Notes: generated by a model not told the origin, from the letters alone. A stretch of 64,000 bases of DNA from Dongshaea marina (GCF_003072645.1 NZ_CP028897.1:1687658-1751657), one strand, 5' to 3'. Positions 46,818-56,843 are shown, counted from the stretch's first letter. Program-made: numbers and translations.

Positions 46818-47082
46818 GGCTCTGTTGAAGTTTCAGATTTGGCTCTGCAGTTGGCAATTTTTTCATCCAGCAAGGCAGAAGATGTGTGGTGTAGTTGCTC
46901 TACATGAGCACCTGATAACGCTGCTGGGAGGAAAAATAGCCACTGCCCTTCGGATTGCGCCAGAAAAAGCCCTGTTCATTGTTGCTCATCACTCATTTAG
47001 AACAACTAAACCTCATGATTCGCGCCGCGAACAGAACATTTTCAGGGGCAACAGGTTCAAAATTGGAAACGTCAACAGAGCC
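46818..47082 (+). mobile_element. MITE-like repeat, copy 2
   Basis: A 265-bp non-coding element with terminal inverted repeats GGCTCTGTTGAAGTTTC (left) and GAAACGTCAACAGAGCC (right). Internal matches to the copy at 48853 include CTGCAGTTGGCAATTTTTTC, TGATAACGCTGCTGG, GTTGCTCATCACTCATT and TTTCAGGGGCAACAGG. It carries no transposase. Located between the ytfK terminator and the permease gene. Confidence 0.85.
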
Positions 47083-47199
47083 TAATTAGTTGGCGTGTGG
47101 TTGAATACTCATCCGGATCGGCAAGCTGGTTAATTAATTGTTAATAAAGTGTTTTTATTCTGCTAGTGTTAGTTCTTTTCCTCGGCGCATGGAGTGTGC

Positions 47200-48812
47200 A
47201 TGAAGTTAAGAAGAAGCATTAGTAACAAGGGACTATTGATGACCTCACTTGGGGCTATGATAGGTTCGGGATGGCTGTTCGGCGCTATGTATGCTGCACA
47301 GCTGGCGGGTCCCGCAGCGATCATCTCCTGGGTCATTGGTGGTATCCTTCTCATCATTATCGGCCTTAACTATGCGGAGTTGGCCACCGCGCTTCCTTTG
47401 ACCGGTGGGATCGTACGCTTCACCCACATTACTCACGGCAGTGTTGTCAGTTTTATCGCAACCTGGCTGGCCTGGCTCTCCTGTGTGGCAACTGCTCCGA
47501 CCGAAGCTCAGGCCATGCTACAGTATGCCAGCCATTATCTGCCCTGGACCCTCTATTATCACCAGGGAACCAGCCCGCTTCTGACCCATACGGGGTGGGC
47601 TTTGGCCGTGCTGCTGGTATTTCTATTCTCGATCATCAATATCTACGCAATTCGTCTGGTGACCCGGTTCAACTCTTTGATCACTTACTGGAAGCTGCTT
47701 ATTCCACTGCTGGTGTTGGTGGTGATTTTTTTCAGTGACTTTCATCCACAAAACTTCTCTCAATATCATGGGTTTGCTCCCCATGGCCTGCATGGTGTGT
47801 TGTGGGCGATCCCTGCCGCCGGGATCATCTTTTCATTTCTCGGATTTCGCGAATGCATCTCATTGGCCGGGGAGACCAAGAATCCTGCCCGGGCTATTCC
47901 ACTGGCATTGATCGGCTCGGTGACCATCTGCACCCTGCTTTATGTGGCGTTGCAGATCGTCTTCGTCGGGGCGCTTGGACGTCAGGACCTGAGTCATGGC
48001 TGGAATGCCCTGAGTCTGGGCATGCAGACCGGTCCCCTGGCGAGCATCGCATTGGCATTGGGGATCACCTGGATGGTGAAGCTAATCTATATTGATGCCA
48101 TCATCTCACCGGCCGGGACCGGGGTGATCTATACCACCACCACGGCGCGTCTCAACTATGGCGTGAGTGCAAATCGTTATATGCCACAGCTGATGATGAG
48201 GCTGAATCGTCAGGGGCTCCCATTTACGCGATTTTAGTCAATTTTGTGATCGGGGTATTTTTGTTAACTCCGCTGCCGACCTGGCAGGCATTGGTTGCGT
48301 TTCAATCATCCGCCATTGTGCTTTCTTATGGATTGGGACCCATCTGCTTGCTGGCGCTGCGTAAACAGGCGCCGGAGCTGCATCGTCCCTTTATTTTGCC
48401 CGGTAGTCGTCTGTTTAGCGCTCTGACTTTCTGTGTCTGTACCCTGATCGCTTACTGGACCGGCTGGGGGACGATTCATCAGATCGTCTTTGCGATCCTG
48501 GCTGGGCTGGTACTGATGTTGATGTACAGGGGGCTGACTCAGCGAGGGAAGAGCTATGCGCTCGAGTTCACAGCGGCCCTATGGTTGATCCCCTATATTC
48601 TGGGTCTGAGCCTTATCTCCTATTTGGGAAGCTTTGGCGGTGGCCTGAACCTACTTCCCTTTGGCTGGGACTTTGTGGTGATTGTGTTGTTTAGCCTGGG
48701 GATCTTCTGGTTGGCTTGCCGTGCAGCCTTGCCAAAAGAGAAGGCGCGACAGGCAATTTACGAGGATCCTGAATACCAGCTTCATGCCGAGAGCCTGGCC
48801 AGTACCCATTAG
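47200..48812 (+). pseudogene. APC-family amino acid permease (aspartate:proton symporter-like), frameshifted
   Basis: Start at 47200 with GGAG five bases upstream. The frame is open to 48237 and resumes at 48246. Adding one G to the GGGG at about 48220–48223 gives Gln-Gly-Ala-Pro-Ile-Tyr-Ala-Ile-Leu-Val-Asn-Phe, a normal APC sequence. The restored ~538-residue protein has 12 or more hydrophobic helices. Helix 1 contains GAMIGSGWLFG (the APC substrate-binding glycine motif), and FSFLGFRECISLAGETKNPARAIPLAL is the conserved helix 6–loop 6 motif. It resembles B. subtilis YveA-type aspartate transporters. The substrate is a guess. Direct copies of the MITE-like repeat lie immediately before and after it. 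Confidence 0.85.
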
Positions 48813-48852
48813 AAAGGCCTGATGCCAGAGGTGACCTCCCCGGGTGCCTCTG

Positions 48853-49111
48853 GGCTCTGTTGACGTTCATGACCTGGTACTGCAGTTGGCAATTTTTTCT
48901 ACCCGCAAGGTAGAAGTTGTGTGGCGTAGTTATTCTATGTGAGTAGCTGATAACGCTGCTGGCTGGAAAAACGGCCCCTTTCCTGAGGGCTGAAAAAGCC
49001 CTGTGCATTGTTGCTCATCACTCATTCAGGGTAACAAAATTTCAAGATGAGTGTCGCGAACAGACCACTTTCAGGGGCAACAGGCTCAGAGCTGGAAACG
49101 TCAGCCGAGCC
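48853..49111 (+). mobile_element. MITE-like repeat, copy 3
   Basis: 259 bp, same orientation as copy 2, with ends GGCTCTGTTGACGTTC and GAAACGTCAGCCGAGCC. It begins 40 bases after the permease stop. The internal sequence is similar to copy 2 throughout, with scattered differences. Non-coding. Confidence 0.85.
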
Positions 49112-49251
49112 TGGTTCTCACAGCTCTTTTGAAAAAGTAGTTTGTAAAACCTGAGTCGACTTGTCAGAGTTACTTGTGAGTATTCTTGAGGAGCAGATTA
49201 CTGGGCCTGGTATCTTGCATTCGGGCTCATGAGTTCAGAAGGGAGGCTGTC

Positions 49252-49419
49252 GTGGCGGATTCGAATAAAAAGAGTAGAGCGATGGAGATCTATGAGTCTC
49301 TGGGCCCTAATGAGCATGCAATCATAGATAAAGTGAAGATCAAGTTTCTTCGAGATCTCGTGATCTATTTAGTGGCGATTAAGCTGCAACTGCAGTTTAA
49401 GGGTGGTTACAGTATCTGA
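49252..49419 (+). CDS. Small hypothetical protein (55 aa), coupled to nitroreductase-like gene
   Basis: GTG at 49252 follows AAGGGAGG by 5 bases, a strong RBS. The product has charged residues (ADSNKKSRAMEIYESL) and a C-terminal hydrophobic part (FLRDLVIYLVAIKLQLQF). Its stop TGA overlaps the ATG of the next gene (TGATG), so the two are translated together. I do not recognise the family. An upstream start at 49186 would only add residues without an RBS. Confidence 0.55.
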   Translation: MADSNKKSRAMEIYESLGPNEHAIIDKVKIKFLRDLVIYLVAIKLQLQFKGGYSI

Positions 49420-50483
49420 TGCCTCTGCCACTGATTCTTGTCCTCTTACTGCTGGGAGGGATCATTTATCTGGTTGGTGCAGCGAAAACCGCAGCCGTCA
49501 TCTGTGCTGTTCCCGCTCTTTTATTGCTTATCCTTCTGTTCGATATCATCTCCTGCAAGTTTGGTTTTCGGCTCCCGGAGCCCCTTGCAAAGAGCAGCGG
49601 CGAGCTGAGTGTGTTTGAGCTGATCCGGGCTCGAAGATCCTGCCGTTCCTATCAAAAAAGAGATCTGACAAGTGCAGATATGGACAGCCTCATGGTGTCG
49701 GTCAGGAAACATAGCCATCAAGCAAGGCTCGGGGCCGCACCGATACGTTTTGAGTTTGTCTCGGCCCCGATAACGGTTTGGCCGGTTGTTAATGCGCGTC
49801 ACTTCCTGGTCGCCATTGCACCCGCAGAATATGATCGTGTTGCCATTATCGATATAGGCCGAACTCTGCAGAAGATAGTCATTGATGCTACCCGTATCGG
49901 GCTGGGTACTTGTTGGATCGGACCTGGCGCCGATCACAAGAGTGTCGTCAAACATCTTGGTGATCGTTTCAATCCTGAGCAGGATTCGATTATTTGCCTG
50001 TGTGCCGTCGGCTATCGTTCGATTTATATTCCGTTATTTATTCGTTTTTTTAACTCCCAGGTGCGAAGGCGCCTGCCCCTCAGCGCTCTGTTTTTCTCTG
50101 ATCCCACTATGACTCAATCTTTGCCGGTGAGATCAGAGCCTTTTCGGATGTTTGGACAGGCCTATGAAAGCTGCCGATGGGCACCCTCGTCCTATAATGG
50201 CCAAACAACACGCTGTGTCGCCATCTCTATCAATGGGAAGCCAGGTAACCCTAACGATGAGCCGCTGTTTCGATTTGACTTCTACTCGGTCACGGCCTCA
50301 AGGTATTACGCTGCCGTCGCCGTGGGCATCTGGTGCTCAAACTGGGAGATGAGTTGTGATGCACTGGGCATTGCCGGGAAGTTTAGGATTCTAAATGACG
50401 AGCAAAGAGAGGCCTCTCAGATCCCACAGCGGCAAACTCTGCCAAGGTATGATGTGAGCTGGATCATGGACTCTGCCGGTTAA
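49419..50483 (+). CDS. Membrane-anchored nitroreductase-like protein
   Basis: A 354-residue protein. Two hydrophobic helices open it (LPLILVLLLLGGIIYLVGAAKTAAVICAVPALLLLILLFDII). The rest resembles the nitroreductase superfamily, TM1586-like group: LIRARRSCRSYQKRDLTSADMDSLM at ~68–92 (FMN-phosphate arginines), then IDIGRTLQKIVIDATRIGLGTCWIG and, in a second half, RWAPSSYNGQTTRCVAI. The conserved WAPSSYNGQ is the typical second FMN/substrate block. The N-terminal anchor is unusual for this fold. Translationally coupled to the small ORF before it. Substrate unknown. Confidence 0.75.
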   Translation: MPLPLILVLLLLGGIIYLVGAAKTAAVICAVPALLLLILLFDIISCKFGFRLPEPLAKSSGELSVFELIRARRSCRSYQKRDLTSADMDSLMVSVRKHSHQARLGAAPIRFEFVSAPITVWPVVNARHFLVAIAPAEYDRVAIIDIGRTLQKIVIDATRIGLGTCWIGPGADHKSVVKHLGDRFNPEQDSIICLCAVGYRSIYIPLFIRFFNSQVRRRLPLSALFFSDPTMTQSLPVRSEPFRMFGQAYESCRWAPSSYNGQTTRCVAISINGKPGNPNDEPLFRFDFYSVTASRYYAAVAVGIWCSNWEMSCDALGIAGKFRILNDEQREASQIPQRQTLPRYDVSWIMDSAG

Positions 50484-50490
50484 GGGCATG

Positions 50491-51327
50491 TTATTGGTTA
50501 TGATAAAGAATCGGCAGTGTGGCACGCTGCTGCCACTCTATCTGCATCCCTCCCTGGTAGACACTTTGGGAGGCAACCAGGCTCAGGTAAGCGGCCTTTG
50601 CTAACGGGGCCGGGGGAGAGTCGGGTTTGGCAACCAACTCCTGCTGTTCGGGGATGAGCTGATAGTCGGCATCCAGCTGCTGCCAGTTTAGGTGGCTCAG
50701 CGGGCAATTTTCACTCTGAGGGGGGAGCTTGCCGGTGAAGTGGTAGTCTTGCTGCTTTAAATGAAGGGCTGCCCAGTTTTTCCTGGGGAAGGGGGAAGAA
50801 TCAGTAATCTCTGGCGGGTCTTTCCCTTAAGGGTCACGGATAGGGTGTAGAGTCCTGCCGGGGCGGGGCATAGAGATCCTCGCTTTCAAGCTCTGCATAG
50901 TCGTTGTCAATATTTGTGCTACCGGACAGCCAGTTTTTCCCCTGATGATCTTGCAGCTTAAGGCCGAGAGCTGTGTCCCCCCTTCAATGGCAAACTTGAG
51001 ACGATAGCTGGAGTGATTAAACCCCTGACTATGGATCAGGATAAGCTTGAGTGACAGCTGATGGGACGGAGTTACTGATGGAAGATCCCGCCCGCAGCGA
51101 CTGGTTTGGCTCAGGATCTGGTAAGCCTTTGGCCACTCATGCTGCAGGGTTTGGGAGACCGGCTGTGCCAGTAACCAGGTCAGCTGCTGCCAGGCTTGAG
51201 TGGGTTGTTGCTTTAACAAAGACTCGTAAACCCCCTGCAGAGGGGATGGCGCGATCCACGAATTTTGTGCCACCGCTTTTGCCTGAGGCAGTAGAGAAAA
51301 CACCAGTAACAGCATCCGGATATTCAT
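50491..51327 (-). pseudogene. vxrC: VxrC-like DUF2861 protein, several frameshifts
   Basis: The third gene of the vxrABC cluster. A signal peptide opens it (MLLLVFSLLPQAKAVA), followed by WIAPSPLQGVYESLLKQQPTQAWQQLTWLL. As written the frame breaks three times. I read the intended protein as KIIRG-KNWLSGSTNIDNDYAELESEDLYAPP, then AGLYTLSVTLKGKTRQRLLIL, then RKNWAALHLKQQDYHFTGKLPP and LATLPILYHNQ-type end with stop at 50491. Each junction needs one added base in a G or C run (around 50938–50945, 50858–50864 and 50775–50792). The restored length of about 279 residues fits the DUF2861 family found next to VxrAB in Vibrio. It overlaps vxrB by ATGA. Periplasmic role unknown. Confidence 0.72.
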
Positions 51328-51962
51328 TTTAGTCGGTACCCTATGCCCCGAACTGTCTCTATGGTCAGCCCGGGGAACTTTTGGCGCAGTTGTAAAATAT
51401 GATTGTCTATGGTGCGAGTTGAAGGAAAGCTCTGATATCCCCAGACCTTATTGAGCAGTTCATCCCGACTGTAGATGCGCCGAGGGTTTTGCACCAGCAT
51501 CCACAACAGTTTGAACTCTTTGGGAGTCAACTCAATCTCTTTACCCTCAATGCTGGCCTGTTGGCAGGATAGATCCAGAGTTAAGGGGCCGTAGTTTAGC
51601 GGGGCGCAGCCTAATGGGCGTAGCTGGGCATGGATCCTGGCCAGTAACTCCTCTTCGGCGAAGGGTTTGGTGACATAGTCACGGGCCCCTGCAGCCAGGC
51701 CATCAATCCGTTCCTCCAGCTCCCCGCGGGCGGTGAGGATAATCACGGGCAGAGCCTTGAGGCTCAGCCAGCTTGCCAGGTACTGAAGTGAATCGCCATC
51801 GGCAAGCTGGCGATCCAGGATCACCAGATCGGCCCGAAGCCAGTGGGACTCAACATCCTGAGCCAGCTGTAGCCAGTCTACCTCATAGCCGTGGCGTTGC
51901 AGAAATTGGCTCAGGCCTTCACCGAGCAGGGGATCATCTTCAATCAGCAGTAACTGACTCAT
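51324..51962 (-). CDS. vxrB: OmpR-family response regulator VxrB/WigR-like
   Basis: A 212-residue response regulator. Receiver: acidic pair in LLLIEDDPLL, phosphoacceptor Asp50 in DLVILDRQL, Thr in VIILTARGE and Lys in DYVTKPFAEEEL. The C-terminal winged helix has ELTPKEFKLLWMLVQNPRRIYSRDELLNKVWGY and RTIDNHILQLRQKFPG. It overlaps the histidine kinase by about 23 bases and vxrC by 4, forming one operon. In Vibrio the VxrAB/WigKR pair responds to cell-wall damage and controls peptidoglycan synthesis, type VI secretion and biofilm genes. The assignment rests on the DUF3404 domain of the partner kinase. Confidence 0.88.
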   Translation of the reverse strand: MSQLLLIEDDPLLGEGLSQFLQRHGYEVDWLQLAQDVESHWLRADLVILDRQLADGDSLQYLASWLSLKALPVIILTARGELEERIDGLAAGARDYVTKPFAEEELLARIHAQLRPLGCAPLNYGPLTLDLSCQQASIEGKEIELTPKEFKLLWMLVQNPRRIYSRDELLNKVWGYQSFPSTRTIDNHILQLRQKFPGLTIETVRGIGYRLK

Positions 51963-53353
51963 AGGGACACTCCAGGGTAAAACGGCTTGGGGAGGATTGG
52001 ATCTTCAGCCGTCCTCCGATGTTTTTAAGGATCCGAGAAACCAGATAAAGGCCGATCCCCATCCCTTTATTACGCGATGAGAGTTTGGCAAGTTTTCTCA
52101 AGCGGGTCTCTGAGAGCCGCCCCTGATCTTCGACACAGATCTTAAGTTGTTTGTTCAGGGTCACATGGATGCGGATCGGGGCGGCGCCATGCAGGCGGGC
52201 ATTTTGCACCAGGTTGTCGAGGATCAGGCTCACCCAGAATAGCGCAAAGCGTATCTGCCTATCCTGCTCCAGTGAAAAATATATCTCTAAACGTTCACAG
52301 AGCTGGCTTAACCAGTCACTGAGCAGAACCGGGGGATCTTGGCTAAGTTGCCCGGGATTGAGGCTCAGGTAGTGCTGACTACAGTGAGCGAGCTGCTGTA
52401 GCCTTTGGTTATCGGCGAGCAATCTGGCAAATGCCTTTTGCAGAGGAGGACTGAGGGCGTCGAAGTGTTGGCGAAAGCTGTCGATAGTGAGTGCCAGGCT
52501 GGTAATGGGAGTGCGCAGCTCGTGGGTTAATAGCTGCAGCAGATGGCGTCTCTCCCTGGCGCTCTGGATCCGTTGGCGGATCATCAGTCCGGCCAGGATC
52601 AGAAGCAGCAGGGTGATGCCGACACCCAGGGAGAGGAACAGGTAAGGGGGGTAGGGGCCTGATTAATGCACACCGCCCCTGAGAAAGAGCACAATAATTA
52701 CCTGTGGTTTGAGTGAGTCGAATATTGTACGAATCCGCCAGGGGCTTCCAGCGGGTGTGGGGGAAGCGATATATTCCCAGGCGGGTTTGTAGCCAGAGGT
52801 TTTTCTGGCTGAGTAGCCAGGGAGTGCCCTCTAGCAGCTGAGTTAACTCATCGTCACTGAGGGATTTAAGTGCTTCATGCAGGGGATGATATGGGTTTTT
52901 CAGGGTGACCCAGGGGCGAAGTTTCTTCAGCTCGGCCTGGGCTAGATCCGGGTGGGCCTTGATGTAGCGCCCTGCGTAGCTACCCCCGGCCGGATGGAGC
53001 CAGGGGCTTTTTCTAAACCAGCTCACTCTAAGGCGCTCATGGCTGCACTGTGCCAGCTCAAACTCAACGGCCTTGTCACCCACGGCCCTGTGGAGGGGAG
53101 GAGTGCAGTTATGACGAAGCTGGTTGAGGAGCAATAGCTGTGACCAGCTTTCGGTTTTCAGCTGAGGATATTGGTTTTGAGGCACAAGCAGGGCCCTTGG
53201 ATAGCGTCCCAGTGCCTTGGCTGTTACCAGGGGACTGCTGCCCTGTGCCTCAAGCTGCCGGGTAAATTCCTGCCAGCGGGAGGCCAGGGGCTCTTTGGCA
53301 ATTCCCGGGGCGGGAAGCAATAACAAGAGCAGTAAAAAGGGAAGTACAATCAT
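51940..53353 (-). pseudogene. vxrA: DUF3404 sensor histidine kinase VxrA/WigK-like, frameshifted at transmembrane helix 2
   Basis: Start taken at 53353 (Met-Ile-Val-Leu-Pro), which gives a clean signal/first helix; 53404 is also possible. The periplasmic domain contains WQEFTRQLEAQGSSPL, RKSPWLHPAGGSYAGRYI and RLGIYRFPHTRWKPL, the pattern of DUF3404. The frame breaks at a G6 run (52649–52654, plus strand). Removing one base gives Pro-Pro-Tyr-Leu-Phe-Leu-Ser-Leu-Gly-Val-Gly, the second transmembrane helix, then LLTHELRTPITSLA (phosphoacceptor His), NLVQNARLHG (N box) and MGIGLYLVSRILKNIGG (G2). The homopolymer is one base too long rather than too short, unlike most other breaks in the window. 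The 3' end overlaps vxrB. Confidence 0.85.
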
Positions 53354-53663
53354 AGTGAACCAGCTTTGGGAGAGCGGATTATTGTAGCTGGTATCTGGTT
53401 GCATATGTCATCTGAATGTCAGCGTTTGCTGTTTGGCATAGGATAACCCTTTTCGAAAAGAGCTGAAAAGCTTTCAAAAAATGTTTCTTCTATAGGAACT
53501 GGTTTATCTTTGACCAATTTCAGGTGATTTCCGGGAGGAAGCGGGTATCATCACACTCTGGATGCGCAGGATCAGATGGATAATTGGGGCGATCCTGTGG
53601 TTGGTCATTATCCCCGGATGGGAGATCTGTTAGGGTTCCCTGATGTTTAGCTTAGTGATTTAA

Positions 53664-54434
53664 ATGAATCTCTCAAAAGTCCTTCTGATACTGCTCTGTG
53701 TCAGTTGCCCGCTGCAAGCCAAGACCATAACTTTTTGTTATGACGGATACCCGCAATCCACGTTATTGCCGGTTGAGCATGCCTCAACCCTGGCCCCTGA
53801 GAAGCTTTTACCCCTGTTGATCATGGCGGCCGGACAAAAAGCGGGCCTTAGGGTGAACTTTCAGCGCAACAGCCAGGCCCAATGTGAGCGTGGGATCCGC
53901 TCAGGACGATATGATGGGATGTTTGCGATGCGCTGGACTGCTCAAAGAGCTCGCTGGCTGGCTTATCCCAAAGATAGTCAGGGACATCTGGATACTGCAC
54001 GCTACCTGTGGCGGATCCGTTATCTCATCTATGTACCGAATGATTCATCGGTGACCTGGAATGGTCACCGTTTCCATGGGATCCGCAAGGGGCTGGATGC
54101 TCCGGATAACTTCATGAGTGAACGCAGGCTCGGTGCGTTAGGGGTTCTCACCAACTACAAACGGGAAAGTTCAGATCAGGAGATCATGCGGGTCATCAAG
54201 GGACAACTCGATGGTTTCGTGCTGCAAAAATCCACAGGCGAGGAGATGATCCGTCGTCTGGGATTAGGTGATAGTTTAAGGCCCCTGGCTAAGCCTTTGA
54301 TCCAGATGGATCTGTATGCCCCCTTATCCAAATCTTTTGTTGCCAGCCACCCCAAGAGTGCACAAAATTTTTGGAATGCCCTGGCGTATCTCAGAGATAA
54401 CCAAGCCTGTTATTACCAGCTGGTGATGCGCTGA
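53664..54434 (+). CDS. Orphan periplasmic substrate-binding protein (family 3 type)
   Basis: A 256-residue protein with signal peptide MNLSKVLLILLCVSCPLQA. The mature protein has ITFCYDGYPQSTLL, a short GLRVNFQRNSQAQCERGIRSGRYDGMFAMRWTAQRARWLAYP segment typical of family 3 binding proteins, and VIKGQLDGFVLQKSTGEEMIRRLG. No transporter genes accompany it. The GH5 gene follows on the same strand after about 80 bases, so they may share regulation. Two cysteines in the N-terminal half may form a disulfide. Confidence 0.7.
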   Translation: MNLSKVLLILLCVSCPLQAKTITFCYDGYPQSTLLPVEHASTLAPEKLLPLLIMAAGQKAGLRVNFQRNSQAQCERGIRSGRYDGMFAMRWTAQRARWLAYPKDSQGHLDTARYLWRIRYLIYVPNDSSVTWNGHRFHGIRKGLDAPDNFMSERRLGALGVLTNYKRESSDQEIMRVIKGQLDGFVLQKSTGEEMIRRLGLGDSLRPLAKPLIQMDLYAPLSKSFVASHPKSAQNFWNALAYLRDNQACYYQLVMR

Positions 54435-54514
54435 CAAGAGATGACATTCAGCTGACAAACCGATAAATCAGATCTGCTCAAATGTGGAGACTCTATCTAC
54501 TTTTGAGAGCAGGC

Positions 54515-55654
54515 ATGAAAACCACAAAAATTCTCCTTCTCATCTGTTCATCTTTATTGGTGAGCTCAAATACTTTTGGCGCCGATCTGATCCATTTTTG
54601 GGACGAGCCTCAGCATGGCGGCAATAGCTTCAATCGATTACCACCTGATCAGGCCTATTTTGAGGCACTGAGACAGTACCATGCCAGTTGGGTTCGGCTG
54701 GCTTATGGGAAGTGGAAGTCCAAAGAGCGTGATTTCCTGATAGGGGATGCAGATGACTATCAGGGGCTGGTGAAGTCGGATTTGAACACCCTAAAATCTG
54801 TCATTGGGCGAGCTCACAAGGCCGGGCTCAAGGTTGTGGTCACTCCCCTGTCTCTTCCACTCGCTCGCTGGAGCCAAAATAATGGGGGAAAAACCGATAG
54901 CCGGTTATGGCAGAGTAAGGGCAACTGGCAAGTCGCTGCAAAGTTCTGGCGAGATCTCGCCGCCGAGTTAAAAAATACCCCCGGGATTGCGGCCTATAAC
55001 ATTATTAACGAGCCGACACCCGAAAAAGGTGCAGGCCTTGCCGAACATGCCACGGTGAAGCAGATGCAGGCCTGGTATGCCAAACACAAAGGGGGGGCCA
55101 GAGATCTGCCGCTTTTTTATGAAACCATCATCCGGGCGATCCGTAGCGTAGATCCACTGACACCAATCATGGTGGATGCAGGTTGGTATGCCGCAGCCGA
55201 TGATTTTAGCTATTGGCCAAAACCACTTTCAGATAAACGGGTGCTCTATAGCTTTCATATGTATGAGCCCTATGCGGCGACCAGCGGCCCGAACCTTCGG
55301 CGCAAACACCCCTATGTTTACCCTGGCAAGGTGCCCTTTGGAGATGGAGCTGTTCAGCTTTGGGATGCAAAGCGGGTTGCTCAGTATCTGACCCTGCCGG
55401 TCAACTGGGCAAGAGAGCAGAAGATCCCGATGAACCGGCTGGTGGCGGGCGAGTTTGGCTGTGTTCGTAAGATGAATAGCTGCAAGCAGTATCTGACGGA
55501 TGTATTAACCGTTTTGGATCAATACCGGCTGCACTGGGCTTTTTATAGCTTTCGCGAAGATAGCTGGGATGCGATGAACTATGAGCTTGGCCCCAGCAAA
55601 ATGTTGGATGGAAATATTGGCAGGCCCAGGAAAAAGGAGAGCCCGATCCTGTGA
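54515..55654 (+). CDS. Secreted glycoside hydrolase family 5 protein
   Basis: The start at 54515 (Met-Lys-Thr-Thr-Lys) gives a signal peptide (ILLLICSSLLVSSNTFGA); the in-frame start at 54482 adds an unlikely leader. The ~379-residue TIM-barrel shows GH5 features: WVRLAYGKWKSKERD (strand 2), GLKVVVTPLSL (strand 3), AAYNIINEPTPE with the acid/base Glu (~160), YSFHMYEPYAATSG and VAGEFGCVRK with the nucleophile Glu (~310), then LHWAFYSFREDSWDAMNYELG. Cellulase- or mannanase-type activity is expected, but the glycan cannot be read from sequence. A second secreted TIM-barrel gene follows after 57 bases. Confidence 0.85.
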   Translation: MKTTKILLLICSSLLVSSNTFGADLIHFWDEPQHGGNSFNRLPPDQAYFEALRQYHASWVRLAYGKWKSKERDFLIGDADDYQGLVKSDLNTLKSVIGRAHKAGLKVVVTPLSLPLARWSQNNGGKTDSRLWQSKGNWQVAAKFWRDLAAELKNTPGIAAYNIINEPTPEKGAGLAEHATVKQMQAWYAKHKGGARDLPLFYETIIRAIRSVDPLTPIMVDAGWYAAADDFSYWPKPLSDKRVLYSFHMYEPYAATSGPNLRRKHPYVYPGKVPFGDGAVQLWDAKRVAQYLTLPVNWAREQKIPMNRLVAGEFGCVRKMNSCKQYLTDVLTVLDQYRLHWAFYSFREDSWDAMNYELGPSKMLDGNIGRPRKKESPIL

Positions 55655-55711
55655 AATACCACTCATCTCCTCTGTTTGAAGTGATCCAAAAACGACTGTG
55701 AGGGAGAGCTG

Positions 55712-56688
55712 ATGTTCAAGTCAATGATTGGCTGTTTACTGATTAGCTTATTCTCCTTTACAAGCTATGCATCCCCTCAGGTTTATCTCTTTATGGGGGA
55801 GGCTCTGTCAAAGCACACCGGCGCCTGATTGAGAATGATCCTATTGCGGGCGTGCAGAAAATATACTCCTGGAGATTGCTTGAACCAGAAAAAGGGGTCT
55901 ATAATTTCGAGCCGATCCGCCGTGATCTGAAGCTTTTGCAGTCAATTCATAAAAAGTTGTGGATCCAAATCCAGGATAAATCATTTATGCCTGAGATTAT
56001 CAATGTTCCTGATTATCTCAGGGCGAAACGCTATGCAGGAGGTATTACGCCACAGACCGATTTTCCCGGGGAGGGCAAGCCCCTGTCCAGTGGTTGGGTT
56101 GCCAAGATGTGGATCCCCTGTGTGCGAGAAAGGTTTCAAAAACTGCTGCAACAACTTGGCAAAGCCTTTGATGGAGAAATCGCCGGGATCAACCTGACGG
56201 AGACCGCCATCAGTCTGGATGAGAAAAACCTGCCAACTCACTTTAGTTATGACCGGTATTTTGGCTCTGTTTTAGCCAATATGCTGGCTCTTCGTCAGGC
56301 TTTTCAGCGCAGCCAGGTGGTGCAGTACGTTAATTTTTTCCCCGGAGAGTGGAACAATGATCGCCAATATATGAGCCGCTTGTTTGCATTTGCACTCAAG
56401 TATCATATTGGGCTGGGTGGGCCGGATGTGGTTCCGTATCGCAAGGGGCAGATGAAAAATAGCTATCCGTTTTTTCACTGTAATAAAGGCCGGCTGCCCC
56501 TGATCGCAATGGCGATCCAGGAGCCGGATTATAGTTACACCACCCCTGAGACAGGTCAAAAATTTACCGCCACACAGTTGTATCGATTTGCGACCCGCTA
56601 CCTGGGGGCAAAGGTGATTTTCTGGAATATTCAGCAGCCACAATACTCACAGCAGGTTAAGCCATTGCTGAATAAAGTGTTGGGTTGA
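55712..56688 (+). pseudogene. Secreted TIM-barrel glycosidase-like protein, frameshifted near N-terminus
   Basis: ATG at 55712 with AGGGAGAGCT upstream encodes a signal peptide (MFKSMIGCLLISLFSFTSYA). The frame then breaks in the G5 run at 55795–55799. With one more G it continues Met-Gly-Gly-Gly-Ser-Val-Lys-Ala-His-Arg-Arg-Leu-Ile, reaching the long open part from about 55850. That part has IYSWRLLEPEKGVYNFEPIRRDLKLL, KKLWIQIQDKSF, GEIAGINLTETAISLDE (possible catalytic Glu) and VNFFPGEWNND. The pattern is that of clan GH-A glycosidases, near GH42/GH5-type barrels, but I cannot name the family. Total ~325 residues. Likely partner of the GH5 gene. Confidence 0.65.
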
Positions 56689-56843
56689 CAGAGTCATGGT
56701 TCGGAGCTGCCCTGGCTTGAGAGCAGCTCCATTATGGTCACGCCAAAAAAGCGTTGAATCACTCAATTTTACTTCTCCAGCTTATCGAGCTTCAGACTCT
56801 GAGCCCTTATTTGGTTCAGCGATTCTTTGTTTGGGTCCAGGAG

